A DNA stretch of 64,000 bases from the NCBI RefSeq assembly GCF_947179515.1, contig NC_067473.1, positions 80,511,126 through 80,575,125 on the forward strand. The letters are read 5' to 3'. This stretch comes from Apodemus sylvaticus. Its lineage: Eukaryota; Chordata; Mammalia; Rodentia; Muridae. The position numbers were made by a program, and so were the translations under genes. The first letter of the stretch is position 1. Every line of letters starts with the position of its first letter. The notes below the pieces were generated by a model. That model saw only the letters and a program-made list of their open reading frames with translations, made no database searches and was not told the DNA's origin. Below are positions 1 through 10,839 of this stretch, one piece after another.

Positions 1-950
1 TTTGGAGGAAAATTGATTTTCTCCAAGAATACAGCAAAATACCCTGTCTGTCCAGTTTTTCTTGCTGCTTTTTGCTTCCTCTGAGATGTTCTCCAGCCTG
101 GGCACTGGCTGAGTCTAGAGTTCTTTCCTTCCCTGTATTATCTGGAGGGCTATTGGGGCCAGACAGGGAAGCGGTCAGTGTTTGTGACTTCTTGGCTTAG
201 TTACATTTTTGAATTCTCTTAAGAGTTTAATCCCTTTTTTAAAATTTGAGTCACATGGGGTTTCTACATAGAAAATTATGCAACCTGTAAATGAAAACAG
301 CCTTTTGCCCATCTTTCCCAATGTTTCTTCCTTTTATTCCTTGTTTTTATGGAGGACAATGTTTGCTCTAGTTTTTGGCAGTTGTCTTGCATGCAATTGG
401 GCAAGTTTTTCTTCCTGGTTGACTTTTATGCGTGCGGTTATAAAACCGAGCACGGGTATTTCATTTTATCAGACCCGCTGAAGAGATCACACTCTTGTGA
501 CAGAATAGCGTCAATGTACTATTTCAGTTTTTCTCTAGTGCTGTGGATATATTCACCTGGCTTTGAGCATGTGTGGTTGTGTGTTTGGGATAAATCTCTA
601 GGAATAAGCTTCTGGGACACAGACTGTGTGCGCTTACCATTCCCATGGCTGTGGGCAAGGAGCAAGAGGCTCACTTCCTCTGCTCCCGTGTCTGCGCTGA
701 TGTTTTCATTACTAATTACTTGCCAGTCTCCCAGGGATGGTGGAGCCTGTGGTTTTCATACCATAATTAGGAATAGCAGAGCATCTCTCTCTATTCTTAG
801 GGTGAGATCTTTCTGGGCATGGTCTGCCTGCTCTTTTCATGTACCACAGACTTCTGTCTGTTAACATTTTGCGTAAAGGTTTCTCACTGTTTACCATGGA
901 TATTAAATGTCTCTGTGGGCTTATTTTGCATTCCTGAATGGCTTTTGTTT
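1..950 (+). other. Intron sequence, no feature seen
   Basis: Intronic sequence of Adcyap1r1 upstream of the TM5 exon. It is T-rich, and the short open frames have no recognisable domain. No exon with class B receptor similarity was seen on the plus strand. Confidence 0.6.
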
Positions 951-956
951 TGTTTT

Positions 957-1350
957 GCCATTTGAAGCAGGGTCACACTATATAGCCAAGGCTAGCCTCA
1001 GACTACTGATCTTCCTTTTCCCACCCCCTTCTTTGTTTTTTCCCTGTGTGTGCGCGTGTGTATGTGTGTGTGTATGTGTGTCTAGGTCAGAGACCAATCA
1101 CTAGTGTTTTATTCTTCAGAATTCTGCCCGTTTGGATTTTTTTGGAAGGGTTTCTCATGGGCTTGGAATCCAGACCAGGATCTGCCTGGAAATCCTGCCT
1201 CTGCCTCTGCCTCTGCCTCTGCTCTCAGCCCTGGGATTACAAGTACATGCTGTGATCTTTTTCCATTTCTTAACCTGAGTCACCAGGACTCACTCGGTCC
1301 TCAGGTCCTCATGTTGTGAGGCTTTACTGCTGAGCTATCCCTGTGTCCCC
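957..1350 (-). repeat. Decayed B1/B4-type SINE fragments with (TG)n
   Basis: Bases 957-1015 resemble the antisense B1 body (gcagggtcacactatatagcc then ggctagcctcag). A (TG)n run at about 1045-1082 interrupts it. Bases 1195-1250 (repeated tgcctc, then gggattacaagtacatgctg) resemble the other half of an antisense B1. Bases 1318-1345 resemble the ID/B4 segment (ttactgctgagctatc). These are old, broken copies and the family assignment is approximate. Confidence 0.55.
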
Positions 1351-1661
1351 TCCTTGTTTGGTTTTTCAAGTAGGGTCTTTGAGACATTGTGTTTGTGTGC
1401 TCTGAAACAACTCCATGTCGGGGAAGCTGCCCTTTCTTTCCAAGTCCCTAAGATTCCATGGGCCAGGTGCTTTGTGCCGCACAGACTTCTGCTGACGGGC
1501 TCTTGTCTTGTCCTCTTCCTCACCCCTAGATACTTAATTGTACTTTCTCCTTGGCAATATTTGCTGACTTAATTCCAGCATTAATTAGACAGCAACAGAT
1601 GCAGAAAGGAGCATGGCAGGGCAGGGTATGTTTCTAACTGATCTGGGAAACAGAGCAAACA

Positions 1662-1709
1662 GGCTTCTCTGATCACGCCTGCTGTGGCTTCTCTGATCAC
1701 GCCTGCTGT
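1662..1709 (+). repeat. Perfect 24-bp tandem duplication
   Basis: The unit beginning ggcttctctgatcacg occurs twice head to tail (1662-1685 and 1686-1709), followed by a 6-base start of a third copy. It lies in an intron and looks like a recent local duplication. Confidence 0.9.
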
Positions 1710-1950
1710 GGCTTCCAGTGTCTTTCTCACAGCTTTTTACTTGCACCAGTTTCCCTCTTAAACTCAACTTGAAGACGATCACTCCGATCATTCCTCAGCT
1801 TCAGGGTGTGTAGTTATTCTCAGTAGCTGTTATTGTTTTTAAAGAATCGTGTTGTTCTTTTCTTGAGGGCGACTTTGGCTCTGGCCCAGAGATGTGGCTG
1901 TGCAGTGCAGGCGTCTTGTTATGCTTCCTGTGCATTTATTTGCAGCCCCT

Positions 1951-2092
1951 CTCTTCCCTCCCTCCTCCCTCCCTCCTCCCTCCCTCCTCCCTCCCTTCCT
2001 CCTCCCTTCCTCCTCCCTCCCTTCTCCCTCCCTCCTCCCTCCCTTCCTCCTCCCTCCCTCCTCCCTTCTCCCTCCTCCCTCCCTCCTTTCTC
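1951..2092 (+). repeat. Pyrimidine-rich (TCCC)n/(CTCCCT)n tract
   Basis: About 140 bases of almost pure C/T made of ccctcc and ttcctcc units, ending before ttctcagtgcac. Open frames here encode only Pro/Ser/Leu repeats (plus) or Gly/Arg/Glu repeats (minus) and are artefacts. Confidence 0.95.
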
Positions 2093-2261
2093 AGTGCACA
2101 TATAGCTTCCCACTTTGTTTGGGAAAGCATCTGTCCCTGATGGCGCACGGTGCTGTTGCTGTTCCCAGGCAGCCCTCTGATTAGGAACGCTGTGGCTGCT
2201 TCCCTGGATTCCACGACTCTGAACATGAACTTTCTCTCCCCACCCCCACCCCACCTCTGTA

Positions 2262-2383
2262 TCTCTGAGACAGGGTCTTGCTATGTATCCAGGGCTTCCC
2301 TGGAATGCCTGATGATCCTCCTGCGTTAACCTTGCAAGCAGTGGGATTGCAGACCTGTATCATCACCACCAGGCCGAGCTTGG
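2262..2383 (-). repeat. B1-type SINE, antisense, diverged
   Basis: The sequence reads as the complement of B1: tctgagacagggtcttgct, then atgtatccagggc, then gatcctcctgcg, then gtgggattgcagacc and caccaccaggcc. It ends about 270 bases upstream of the TM5 exon acceptor. Confidence 0.7.
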
Positions 2384-2650
2384 GGTCACCTGTGCGTCAG
2401 TCACCTCTTTTTTATCACCTTTTTTCTTTCTGCTTCAGAGAGCGCTTGCCCCCTGGCTCACTTTCAGTGCTCTGTATTTCCAGGTTTTTGTGTAGAATTC
2501 TTTTCTTGGATGTTTTCCTTCATTTGAATGACTCAGTGAGAGGCAGAGAAGTCCGCAAGGGAACTTGCCTGGCTGGAGAGGATCCGCCCTCCTGGCTAGG
2601 GAGTTCCGGGCTGGGCGGAGCTCTGAGTCTGCCTTTCTTTCGCCCCTCAG

Positions 2651-2742
2651 GTTAACTTTGTGCTTTTCATTGGCATCATCATCATCCTTGTACAGAAGCT
2701 GCAGTCCCCAGACATGGGAGGCAACGAGTCCAGCATCTACTT
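2651..2742 (+). CDS. Adcyap1r1: PAC1 receptor exon: TM5 and start of intracellular loop 3
   Basis: This 92-nt internal exon starts in phase 0 after a ccctcag acceptor and ends with two bases (tt) of a split Leu codon before a gtaagta donor. Its 30 whole codons begin VNFVLFIGIIIILVQKL, the hydrophobic fifth transmembrane helix. They continue into loop 3 as QSPDMGGNESSIY. Class B receptor genes typically have a 92-nt exon here. The split codon is where hip or hop can be inserted: joined directly to the TM6 exon it gives Leu (tt+a), joined to hip also Leu (tt+a), and joined to hop Phe (tt+c). The protein start lies outside the window. Confidence 0.97.
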
Positions 2743-3997
2743 GTAAGTATGTCATGCGGATCTGGGGATGCCACAGCCGTTTCCGACCACATGGCCTGCG
2801 CTCAGGTCACAGACAGGACAAAGCTTTAACTTCGCTGGCAGGTTGACCTGGCATGGGGCAATTGCGAGATTTCTTCCTGATTAAAGTGCCTGTGAACTAC
2901 AACTGCTCTCCCAGGCCTGAGCCAACCCAGAGCGCCTCAGCTACCTGGGCATTGCATGGAGGGAAAAAAAAAGGTTAACAGAACGGCTAGGATAGCAGGG
3001 AAATCAGTGGAGAGCCCCAGATTCCCTGGGGTAGCTAAGGCCTTGGTTCTTTGGAAGCTGGCTTTCCTTTGGGGACGCTGATTCTGTGGGAAGATGAGCA
3101 GATGGGAGGTGTGGCTGTGACAGGCCACACCCTGCACCCACTGGGCAGGAGCTTCTAAGTGCCTGGCAGTCAGCAGGGGGACCTTCTCCTGGGTCATACA
3201 CTGCATGGGGATTCTCTGCCTTGTACCTTGCCTCAGGACAGCTTTGTCTACCTCTGTATCTGCTGATTTTCTGCCTCAAGACCCTTTGTCCCTATCAGAG
3301 AAGCATCAGCTCTGTGACTGCTACTGAGTGCAAGGCTTCCGCTGCGCTTACAGACATTTGTGTTCCAAGAACTAGCTTTTCAGTGGCTACCCTAAAAACA
3401 CATGACTACCTCAATCCCAGCCCTGTCCAGTTTTGAAATCAGACAGAGCTCCTGCTGCCTCACCTTTGGGGCTCAGGAAGTGTCTCTACACTGATGCCAA
3501 AGAGAAAGGTCATGGGCTCTGTGGGGGGGGGTGGATCTGAAGTAGCTGAGAGGAGCTCTGAGACCCTCACAGCATCACTGGGGTCTTCCTTAGAGACCCA
3601 GCCTGAGGCTCACAGCCTTCATGGCTTCCCTGAGAAAAACGAGGAGGCGCATAGAGAGAGTGAAGCAGAGGGTTCTACTAGCCGTTCTCTCAGGTGAGAA
3701 CAGGCTCTGCAAAGAGATTGAGTGCCAGGTCCCCCTCAAGGCTCCTTTGAGGGGGAATGGAACTGCCTTTGGTCCATTAGTTGGTCAAGACTGAGGGAAC
3801 CACCTCTTCGCACATGCTGGTGCGACTTTTATTGTATAGCGTATGTTCTCTACCTCTGCAATAATGGCACAACATTGAAAAAAGGACAACATTGCGGCTA
3901 TTTTGCTGCCCACCCCATCCTTGTTACATGTTTTTGCCATTTATTTATTTATTTATTTGCCAACCCTTTATTTGTCCATTTTTTCATGTTTTGCCAT

Positions 3998-4040
<43 letters not shown>

Positions 4041-5350
4041 TTATTTTAACCAACCCTTACTTGTCTGTACCTGTGATGTAATAGGAAGTTATCCTTTGAT
4101 ATAAGCCATGATTTCTTGGTAGGGCAATGGTTATGTTGTTCCTTGCCCTGCACTAGAAAGCTAACCTTGTCCCAGAGAGTCACAAAACAGCCCCCTTGTT
4201 CCCCTCTCCCACCTCCGTGCCCACTGTAGGAAGCTGTCGTCACGCCTTTATGTCCAGCCTCAGTTTCTCTTGCTTGCCTATAAACTGGCTCCCCTACTGA
4301 CTGTCACCTCTTGCAATTGGGACTGGCGAGAAGCTAAGTTAGCCTCATCCTCTCCCCAGCACTGCCAACCTTCCTCAGTCTTTCTGGTAGGCTTTGGGTT
4401 TTCTAAGGCCTCTGAGCCATCATCTCCTTTGGGCTGAATGGGAAGATTCCTCCTGCTTCTCCTACTTTGCCTGTGTAGAGACATGCATGGGAGCTCAGCC
4501 TTAGTAAATAAGGATGCTCTGGGAAGTCTGATCACACACTTGCCATCTCAAATGCCAGACAGCAGCAGTTACTCCCGGCCTGATGGGGAAGAGCGGCGGG
4601 CCTTCCTACTGCCTAGATAAGAGCCACTTGTGATTAGCGCATGGTTTATATTTATGTTTATATTTGATATTTTCCAGAACTCTGAAGAAGCAGCTAGTTG
4701 GTTTACTTCTTTAATGTAAAAACTGTATAGGCTTAGCCAGGGCTATTTGGTAGAGAAAACCAAACCTATGATAGTCTCCAGCCCCAAACACTAAAAACTC
4801 AGGTGGATGATGTCTGTAAGCTAGGGAAAGGGTAAGGCCGGACCAGCTTGCTCCTGTTGGATTCAGCTGTATGTCTGGTATCACCAGGGACAAGGAGACC
4901 ATGTCGTTCTTGGTGACAAAGCCTCTGAGAGCTGCAGAGCATGTAAAAACATTTGCACACAGTTGATGCTCACAGACAATACAAGCTATCCCCAAGTAGA
5001 AGCCTCTTTTATAGCAGAGGACACTAGAGCCCCACGAAGCTTGGTGAATCCTGCAAGAAGGAGCTAGGCTGTGGCCAGGGTACAGGCCGTTGGCACCAGA
5101 GCTGGCTTGTGTTTTCTCTCCCTCATAGGCTCTAGATGTCCCCCATAAAGAAGTACCCCACATAAAGAAGAGCTTTAGGGGAGCTGGCTCTAAGGGGTCT
5201 TTTGCACTGGGGAGGATGGAGAACTTGGGGTGGGTAGGGCTTGGTGGGAGATTCCAGGGCTGTACCTGGGGCCCCAGATGTGTGTATTCTGCTGTAAAGC
5301 CCCTCCTAGTCTGCCCACAATAGCTCTCTGGTTTTTTCCTCTGTTTCCAG
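2743..5350 (+). other. Intron between TM5 exon and hip cassette
   Basis: Intronic sequence containing the TTTA repeat at 3936-4060. One exon-like interval at 3594-3693 has usable splice signals, but its 100-nt length would break the receptor frame. I see nothing else here. Confidence 0.7.
3936..4060 (+). repeat. (TTTA)n repeat in two blocks
   Basis: Blocks of ttta at 3940-3959 and 3995-4045. Each is preceded by ttttgccat, and the sequence near each contains caaccctt(t/a), so the tract looks locally duplicated. It is intronic. Confidence 0.9.
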
Positions 5351-5434
5351 AACAAATTTAAGACTGAGAGTCCCCAAGAAAGCCCAAGAGGACCCCCTGC
5401 CTGTGCCCTCAGACCAACATTCACCCCCTTTCCT
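5351..5434 (+). CDS. Adcyap1r1: Alternative 'hip' cassette exon of PAC1 intracellular loop 3
   Basis: An 84-nt cassette exon. The acceptor is very strong, with a ttttttcctctgtttccag tract; the donor is gtaggt, a moderate site. It starts with one base and ends with two of a codon, so inclusion is frame-neutral and adds 28 residues. The translation includes TNLRLRVPKKAQEDPLPV followed by PSDQHSPPF. The length, position between the TM5 and TM6 exons, and open frame match the hip insert described for rodent PAC1, which weakens cAMP and phospholipase C coupling. The insert is basic at its start and proline-rich later, and would lengthen loop 3 at the G-protein interface. A 237-codon open frame runs antisense across this exon and is a chance frame. 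Relative usage cannot be seen from sequence. Confidence 0.93.
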
Positions 5435-7305
5435 GTAGGTTGGTTCCAGCCATTCAGATGCTAAGGGTTTGTTCACTGTCAACCAATGTGCTCCTGGCTC
5501 AGCCTTGAAGGACCTGCTGGACATGGGGCCTGTGGAGGGTGGGGGAGCCTGGGCCTGTGTTAGGATCAGCAGGGGCTCAGATTAGGACTGTGCTAGCATT
5601 CCGTTCTGGGCTGGGCAGGGTTAGCTTGTTTTAGCCTGAAGCTCCCTGTCTCTGGAGAGTGGAGGAGAACAAGGTTTTCTGGAAGACTCAGAGAAAGCAA
5701 GGAGTGGCTCTGGCCAGTCACAGAGAAGCTTGGCTTCGTTCTTATTGCCAATGGCCTGCCCCACTCTCGGAGGCGGGCATTGGAATCTGCCTCCTAGGTC
5801 TGAGGTGGGGCGGAGAATCCTACGTGTACCCTCCTTAGGGATTCTTCATCACCTCCTTGGAAGGCTCTGTGCTGCAAGGCAGACTTTCAGTCAGGATGTC
5901 CAGCAAGGGGCTTTGCCTATAGGCCTAGTCTTTGCCTTCTAGTCCCTGTACCCCATAATGTCCACCCTGTTCAGGAATATCTGCCCCCAGGGTTCTGTCA
6001 GGGGTGATTTAGGGAATTTCTTATTCCCTCCCAAAAAATAACCCTGGAAAAGAAAACTTCCCACTAAGTCAGTGGCCACAAAGTTAGCCTGGTGTGGATC
6101 CCCTCTGGGAGCCCAGGCTCCTTCTGCCTCCCTGTTGGAGGAGGAAGTGGCATCGAGCCATCCTCCAGCAGGGATGCTGTTTCTGAGAAATGCTTCCTGC
6201 AGATCGGGCAGAGTTCTGAAGGTGCAGGTGAAGGTAGTTAGCATCAGGAAACCACCATGTTCTAGAGACTGCCAAGGAAGCAGTATTACATGAATTCCTA
6301 GGGTCCAAGGCAAAGAAGATAGGAATGCTCTTTGCACAGGGCATGGTCAGGATTGTCTATTCTCCTACTAGATGTTTCCTAGGCTGTAGTCCAGCCAGCC
6401 CTTCACATCAAAGGCTCTGTAGAAACCGTGTGCCAATTCAGGGATAGATGAGAGAGCTGAGACTCTGGGATAAATAGCCTTGACCTTTCTATAGATGAAG
6501 AGAAGCCATGTCAGAGCTGGGCCTGGAAACCAAGGCCCCCTGACCTGCAGATGGGGCTCTGCACCAGCCACTAGGCAAATTCCTGCAGGCCAACAACTCC
6601 CATTGACCACCAGAGGTCTCTGCCTTCCTTTTCAGAGGAGCCCACCTAACACACTTCTCTGAGTCTCCTGTGCTTCCTTGGACTCAGGGTGGCCCTCCAG
6701 TAGAGCTAGGTGCATCTCTAGATGAGACCTGGCTCCCTTCCGGCTTAGCTGTCCTAGGGCCCCCACGCCCGCCTTTCCCACGCTCCAGGCCAGCTCTTCT
6801 GCCATAGCACATCCTGTTGCTTTTCATCGAATCTGTTTGTAAGTCACTGCAGGCCAGGGGCAGGGGCTTGGGAGAGGGCCTCTTCCCCTCTTTCTCTGGA
6901 GATAGTGTCCCCTGAGATCCCTCTGGATGTCACCCTTCCTTTTGTTGCTCCTTTATGTGACCTTTCTGTCCCATCCCAGTGAACTTGTCATTAAACTGTC
7001 CTCTTGCTATTTTCAAGACAATTTAAAGGAAAATCAGAGGAGCACATTCATACTATAAGATGTCACGGCTTCCCCAAAAGGGAGGAACATGGGAAGTGTT
7101 GGGGAAAGGAAAGGTCTTAGGGGAGAAAGGCTAAAGCTTGGAATTCAAGATGGTGCCAGTTGAGCAACAGATACGTTGACTTGGACAGGCCCTGGCTCTG
7201 GTGCCTGCCTCAACCTGGGCTGAAAGGTTGTTAGCCATTTGGTCTGGGCAAGGGAGATGATAGGGAAAGGAGAGCTGGTGTTCTGCTGTGCCAAGAGATT
7301 CCCCC

Positions 7306-7361
<56 letters not shown>

Positions 7362-8926
7362 TCACTGATCTCTTGTCATTCACCAAGGACCTACAAGAAA
7401 CTTCTGAGATCCTATCTTGCAATAGGGCTTCCCCAGTACATTCCCAGGCTGTGGTTGAAATGCAGCTCTTGAGCTGGCAGGTCAGTAGGCCAGGGAGGCT
7501 CTGTTTCTAAGATGTGGTCAAGTACCATATCTTGTTTTTGCTGCTTGTCTAGGGGCCACTTGAATAGCAAGGCATAGAATAACACCTGCAAAATGGGGCT
7601 CCAGCACCCACCAGCTTTGAGGTGATAGGACATGAAAGATGCCATGGAGGGGAACAGCCCGCTGGGCAGGCTGGAGTTTGCTTGCCTCCTCTGGAAATTA
7701 GCAATACATGTTCTTGCCTCAGCAGAATGACTTGTCCCCTGTCTCTAGTTGCCTTTAATTCTACTCTCAGCTGGAGTGAGACAGCAGGTCTTTGGCTATT
7801 GAGGACCTAACTGCACCTGCGTACTTGTCTTCATTGGCATCTAATCCATCCACACCTGATTATGCATTCACTAGGCAGCATGAGGTGCCTCAGTTATCTC
7901 CATGCAGACATCACTTGTTATCTAAGGTGACATGACTCTTGATCTCTGGTAGGGAAACTAGCGTCCCTGGCTTATGCCAGCTGGAGCATGAGCAGGGCCC
8001 CAAAGAATCAGCAGAAGCAGGAGAAGTGTGTCTAGATGCCTGTAACTCAAGGCAGAAGGACGCACAGCCTGGCCCCTGTGCTGCCTCCTCAAGGCAATGT
8101 GTGTCCTCAGGAATTTGCCCTTCAGCCCTGTGTATATGCCTGGATGGAGCAGTCTAGCTTGGCGCTGTCCTGTGGAGCTCTGCAAATGACCTGTTTCTGT
8201 GTCCAGCATCACCCCTAGCCATATCTGACTAGTGAGCCCTGATACTGTGACTAGAATGATCGAGGAAGTAGAGGTTTCTTTCCATTGGATTTTGATTAAT
8301 TTTCACTTGAATAGCCACCTAGGAGAGTGGCTACCTTAATAGGTAAATAGAACTCTAGACTAACAATCAGTCCATTAAGCCTGGCTTGCCCCTGCCTTCT
8401 GTGTGTGCTTACACCGAGCCGAGGTGGGAATGAGGCAAGGGGAGCCAATCAGAACAGTCATGGTGATCTTTGCTACCAAGCCCAGAACTCTATCCCCTCA
8501 TGCCAGCCATGCGCGAGGTCTACAGAGTGAGTGTCCAGTTATTCATCTCACTGGAAGACTTTGGCAAAGCCATGCTCTAAGACTGGAGATGATACCAGAG
8601 ATGGCCTCTGGCTTCCTGTCTGACTCCTATCTCAGGCCTCATCTCCTGAACATATCTGCCTTTTAATACTACTTGCCTCTTAGTGGTCCCAGTGTATGTG
8701 TGTGTGTGTGTGTGGGCACACACATGTATACTTACGAAATACATTTCCTTGTCCAAAGCTTACTGTTTGATTCCTTAGCTTCCCCATCCTCCTCCTTAGC
8801 TTGTCTCCATCCCTCACTTCTCTGCCCTCCCTGTGCCCTGTGAATTAAGGCTTCCCAAGTCCTACTGCAGTTTCTTCATTGCCCAGTGTCCCCACCTGAC
8901 AGAAGTGCTAATCTTGTCACACCCAG
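5435..8926 (+). other. Intron between hip and hop cassettes
   Basis: Intronic sequence. It holds the (CA)n at 7311-7357, a short (TG)n near 8697-8714, and possible decayed MIR-like sequence around 6425-6600 (low certainty). An unproven exon-like interval at 6758-6838 is listed under findings. Confidence 0.7.
7311..7357 (+). repeat. (CA)n microsatellite
   Basis: About 23 uninterrupted CA units followed by tcactcactg. It is intronic and likely length-polymorphic. Confidence 0.97.
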
Positions 8927-8929
8927 CAG
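8924..8929 (+). promoter_or_regulatory. Adcyap1r1: Tandem NAGNAG splice acceptor of the hop exon
   Basis: The sequence cagcag lies directly before ctgcgtgcag. Splicing after the first AG (exon start 8927) includes an extra Ser codon and gives hop1. Splicing after the second AG (exon start 8930) omits it and gives hop2. The known one-residue difference between PAC1 hop1 and hop2 is explained by this site. Confidence 0.93.
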
Positions 8930-9010
8930 CTGCGTGCAGAAATGCTACTGCAAGCCACAGCGGGCTCAGCAGCACTCTTGCAAGATGTCAGAACTATCCA
9001 CCATTACTCT
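8927..9010 (+). CDS. Adcyap1r1: Alternative 'hop1/hop2' cassette exon of PAC1 intracellular loop 3
   Basis: A cassette exon of 84 nt (hop1) or 81 nt (hop2, start 8930), with a gtaagtgt donor. With the split codon from the TM5 exon the insert begins F-S-C-V-Q-K for hop1 or F-C-V-Q-K for hop2. It continues through [15 protein letters not shown] to SELSTIT. It ends with two bases (ct) that make Leu with the first base of the TM6 exon, so the frame is kept, and hip-hop double inclusion is also in frame. The insert is Cys-rich and basic, with Ser/Thr residues that could be phosphorylated. In the known family, hop receptors keep strong cAMP and phospholipase C coupling. This cassette is the most diagnostic evidence that the gene is Adcyap1r1. 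Confidence 0.97.
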
Positions 9011-9419
9011 GTAAGTGTGTGTGGCCGTGGCTGTGGCCGGGCGTCCTGGAGGGGTGGGGATTTGCATGTTGCTATTTGCTGCCACTGCCTTGTGCTTGTG
9101 TTCCGCTGGGCTGGAGGAGTGTGGAGAGCCGCCCCGAGCCTCCCAGCCTGCCCTCTTCCTGGCTGTTGCATGTTGATATATGTCTTGCGAGTTCTCTGCA
9201 GTCTTGTGGGTGGGGCAGGAGGGCATGCGGGTACTGGAGCTGTGGCATCGCAGGGACATCTTGACTTGGTGACTACTGATGCCTACCTCACCCCTCAGTC
9301 AGCAGTTAGTGGCTGCTGACTGAAGTGTGTCCTTCCTCAGGTCCCTACTTTTCTGGGCTTTAAGCTCAGAGCTGGGGTGAGCTCCCCATGGGCTGAGCAC
9401 ATTGTGTGCAACTTGGCTA

Positions 9420-9545
9420 AATCTCAGTGTCCGCAGGGATCCTATAAGGTGGCTCCTTACACTGCCTTCGTTCTATAGACGAGAAACTGGAGCTTGATGA
9501 GGTAGAGTAAGCCACAAAACTGGAAGGCAAGGACAGGGACCTGGA
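9420..9545 (-). repeat. MIR SINE remnant, antisense
   Basis: The order cctataaggtgg, then ctatagacgagaaactggagc, then gccacaaaactggaaggcaaggac follows the complement of the MIR core (cctatgaggtagg, then acagatgaggaaactgaggc, then the cacacagctagtaagtgg segment). It is an old mammal-wide SINE. Confidence 0.6.
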
Positions 9546-10839
9546 GCATCCTAACAATCACACCTTAGGTCCCCTATGACACCCACAAAGTAGGAAGTGC
9601 AGCCTTCCTGGAAACCTACTGAAACTGGGTGGCTCTGATCTTTTTGGGTCTGTAGGATCTCCTTCCTCCTGATGTCTCTTTGGGATAGGAGGGCAGAGGT
9701 AGAGGCGGTGTCATGGTCTCTCTGGGTTAGTCACAGTTCAAGGCTTATCACCTCAGAGGTCCACAGGTCCCACACGCTGGGTTCACAAAGCCTCCTTATC
9801 GGTCACCACTCGTTGCTGTCTGCCAATGGCCCCTAAGGTATCCCTGGCTGTCATCTCTGCCTAGGCCACAGGAGCATCAGAGCTGTGAGAGGGCGGATGC
9901 TGCTCATGGGCCGTACCCTGGGAAACCTCTATTCAGATCCACATCTGTCCTGTGTCTAGAAAGGGTCTGGCACTGTCCCTGAATCCATGAAATGTAATAC
10001 CACTGTGAACACTGGGGAGCCTTGGCATTTGGTACCCAGGTTCTGTTTTTATCTGTTGGAGCAAGAACTTGGAATGGGTCCACTGTAGAGGGGAAAGCAG
10101 GGGGAGGAAAGCAGGGCCCTCACCTGCTCCAGGACCCACCAGGACCCCCATTCATATACTTTTCTAGCTCTTCCAACTTCCATTCTATCTCCAGACACAC
10201 CCTGCTGTTTTCTGGTGCCACATCCTGGGCACTGAGAGGCAAGCACGGCCTGATGCCAGGGAAATGTTGAGTTTTAAGGATTCTAGCTGATGTGCCTGGG
10301 GAGTCCTGCTGCTCTTCCACGGAACAGGCATCTCCAGTGTTGACTATGTGCCCGAAGATATTTGCTGTGAGACCTAACAGATAAAAGGGGCCTTCTACTA
10401 GGTATGAACTGCAATGAGGACAGACTGCTAGGAGCCCATGTGGGCCCATTGCAGGGACTCACTCAGATCCTGTTGGCCCTGTCCTGGTCTAGGGACCCCC
10501 AGTGACTATAGAATTGCTGCATTTGAGTAAGGAGGGGACTGTGAGACCCACAACTGCAGGCTTTTCCCTTTCCGGGCTGAACCATGTAAAGGTCTCCTCC
10601 AGCTTATTTTTCCTCCTCTTCTTCTCCCCAACCCCTGCTCCGTTCCTCTTCCTCCTCCTTCTTGTCTTCCCTCTAATAGAAGGTAGGACAAGGGCCTTGT
10701 ACAGAAGCTAGTGATTTAGCAGATTCAAGCCCAGGAGGAATGCTCAGAACTCACCATCCAGAGGCAAATGAGAGTTCAGTGAACTCATGAGGAGAGCTTA
10801 CCAGCCAGGGAGCCTACAGTGAAAACTGCAGCTTCTCTC

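Noticed and set aside
1..2650. Search for the preceding receptor exon (TM4 to TM5 junction)
   Set aside because: No sequence encoding the expected GCWDMN-type segment was found, so that exon lies outside the window.
3594..3693. Exon-like interval with gtcttccttag acceptor and gtgaga donor
   Set aside because: Its 100-nt length would shift the receptor frame, and the correct 84-nt hip exon is found at 5351-5434 with a much better acceptor.
3781..3840. 60-nt phase-compatible open interval ending at gtatgt
   Set aside because: Weak acceptor and donor; length matches no known PAC1 cassette; likely chance.
4711..5424. The longest open frame in the window (237 codons, minus strand)
   Set aside because: It runs antisense across the hip exon and its flanking intron. 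Its protein has no recognisable domain or composition bias of a real gene. A chance frame.
6602..6620. CTCF-like word ccaccagaggtctct in the intron
   Set aside because: Two mismatches at informative core positions; weaker than the three sites reported.
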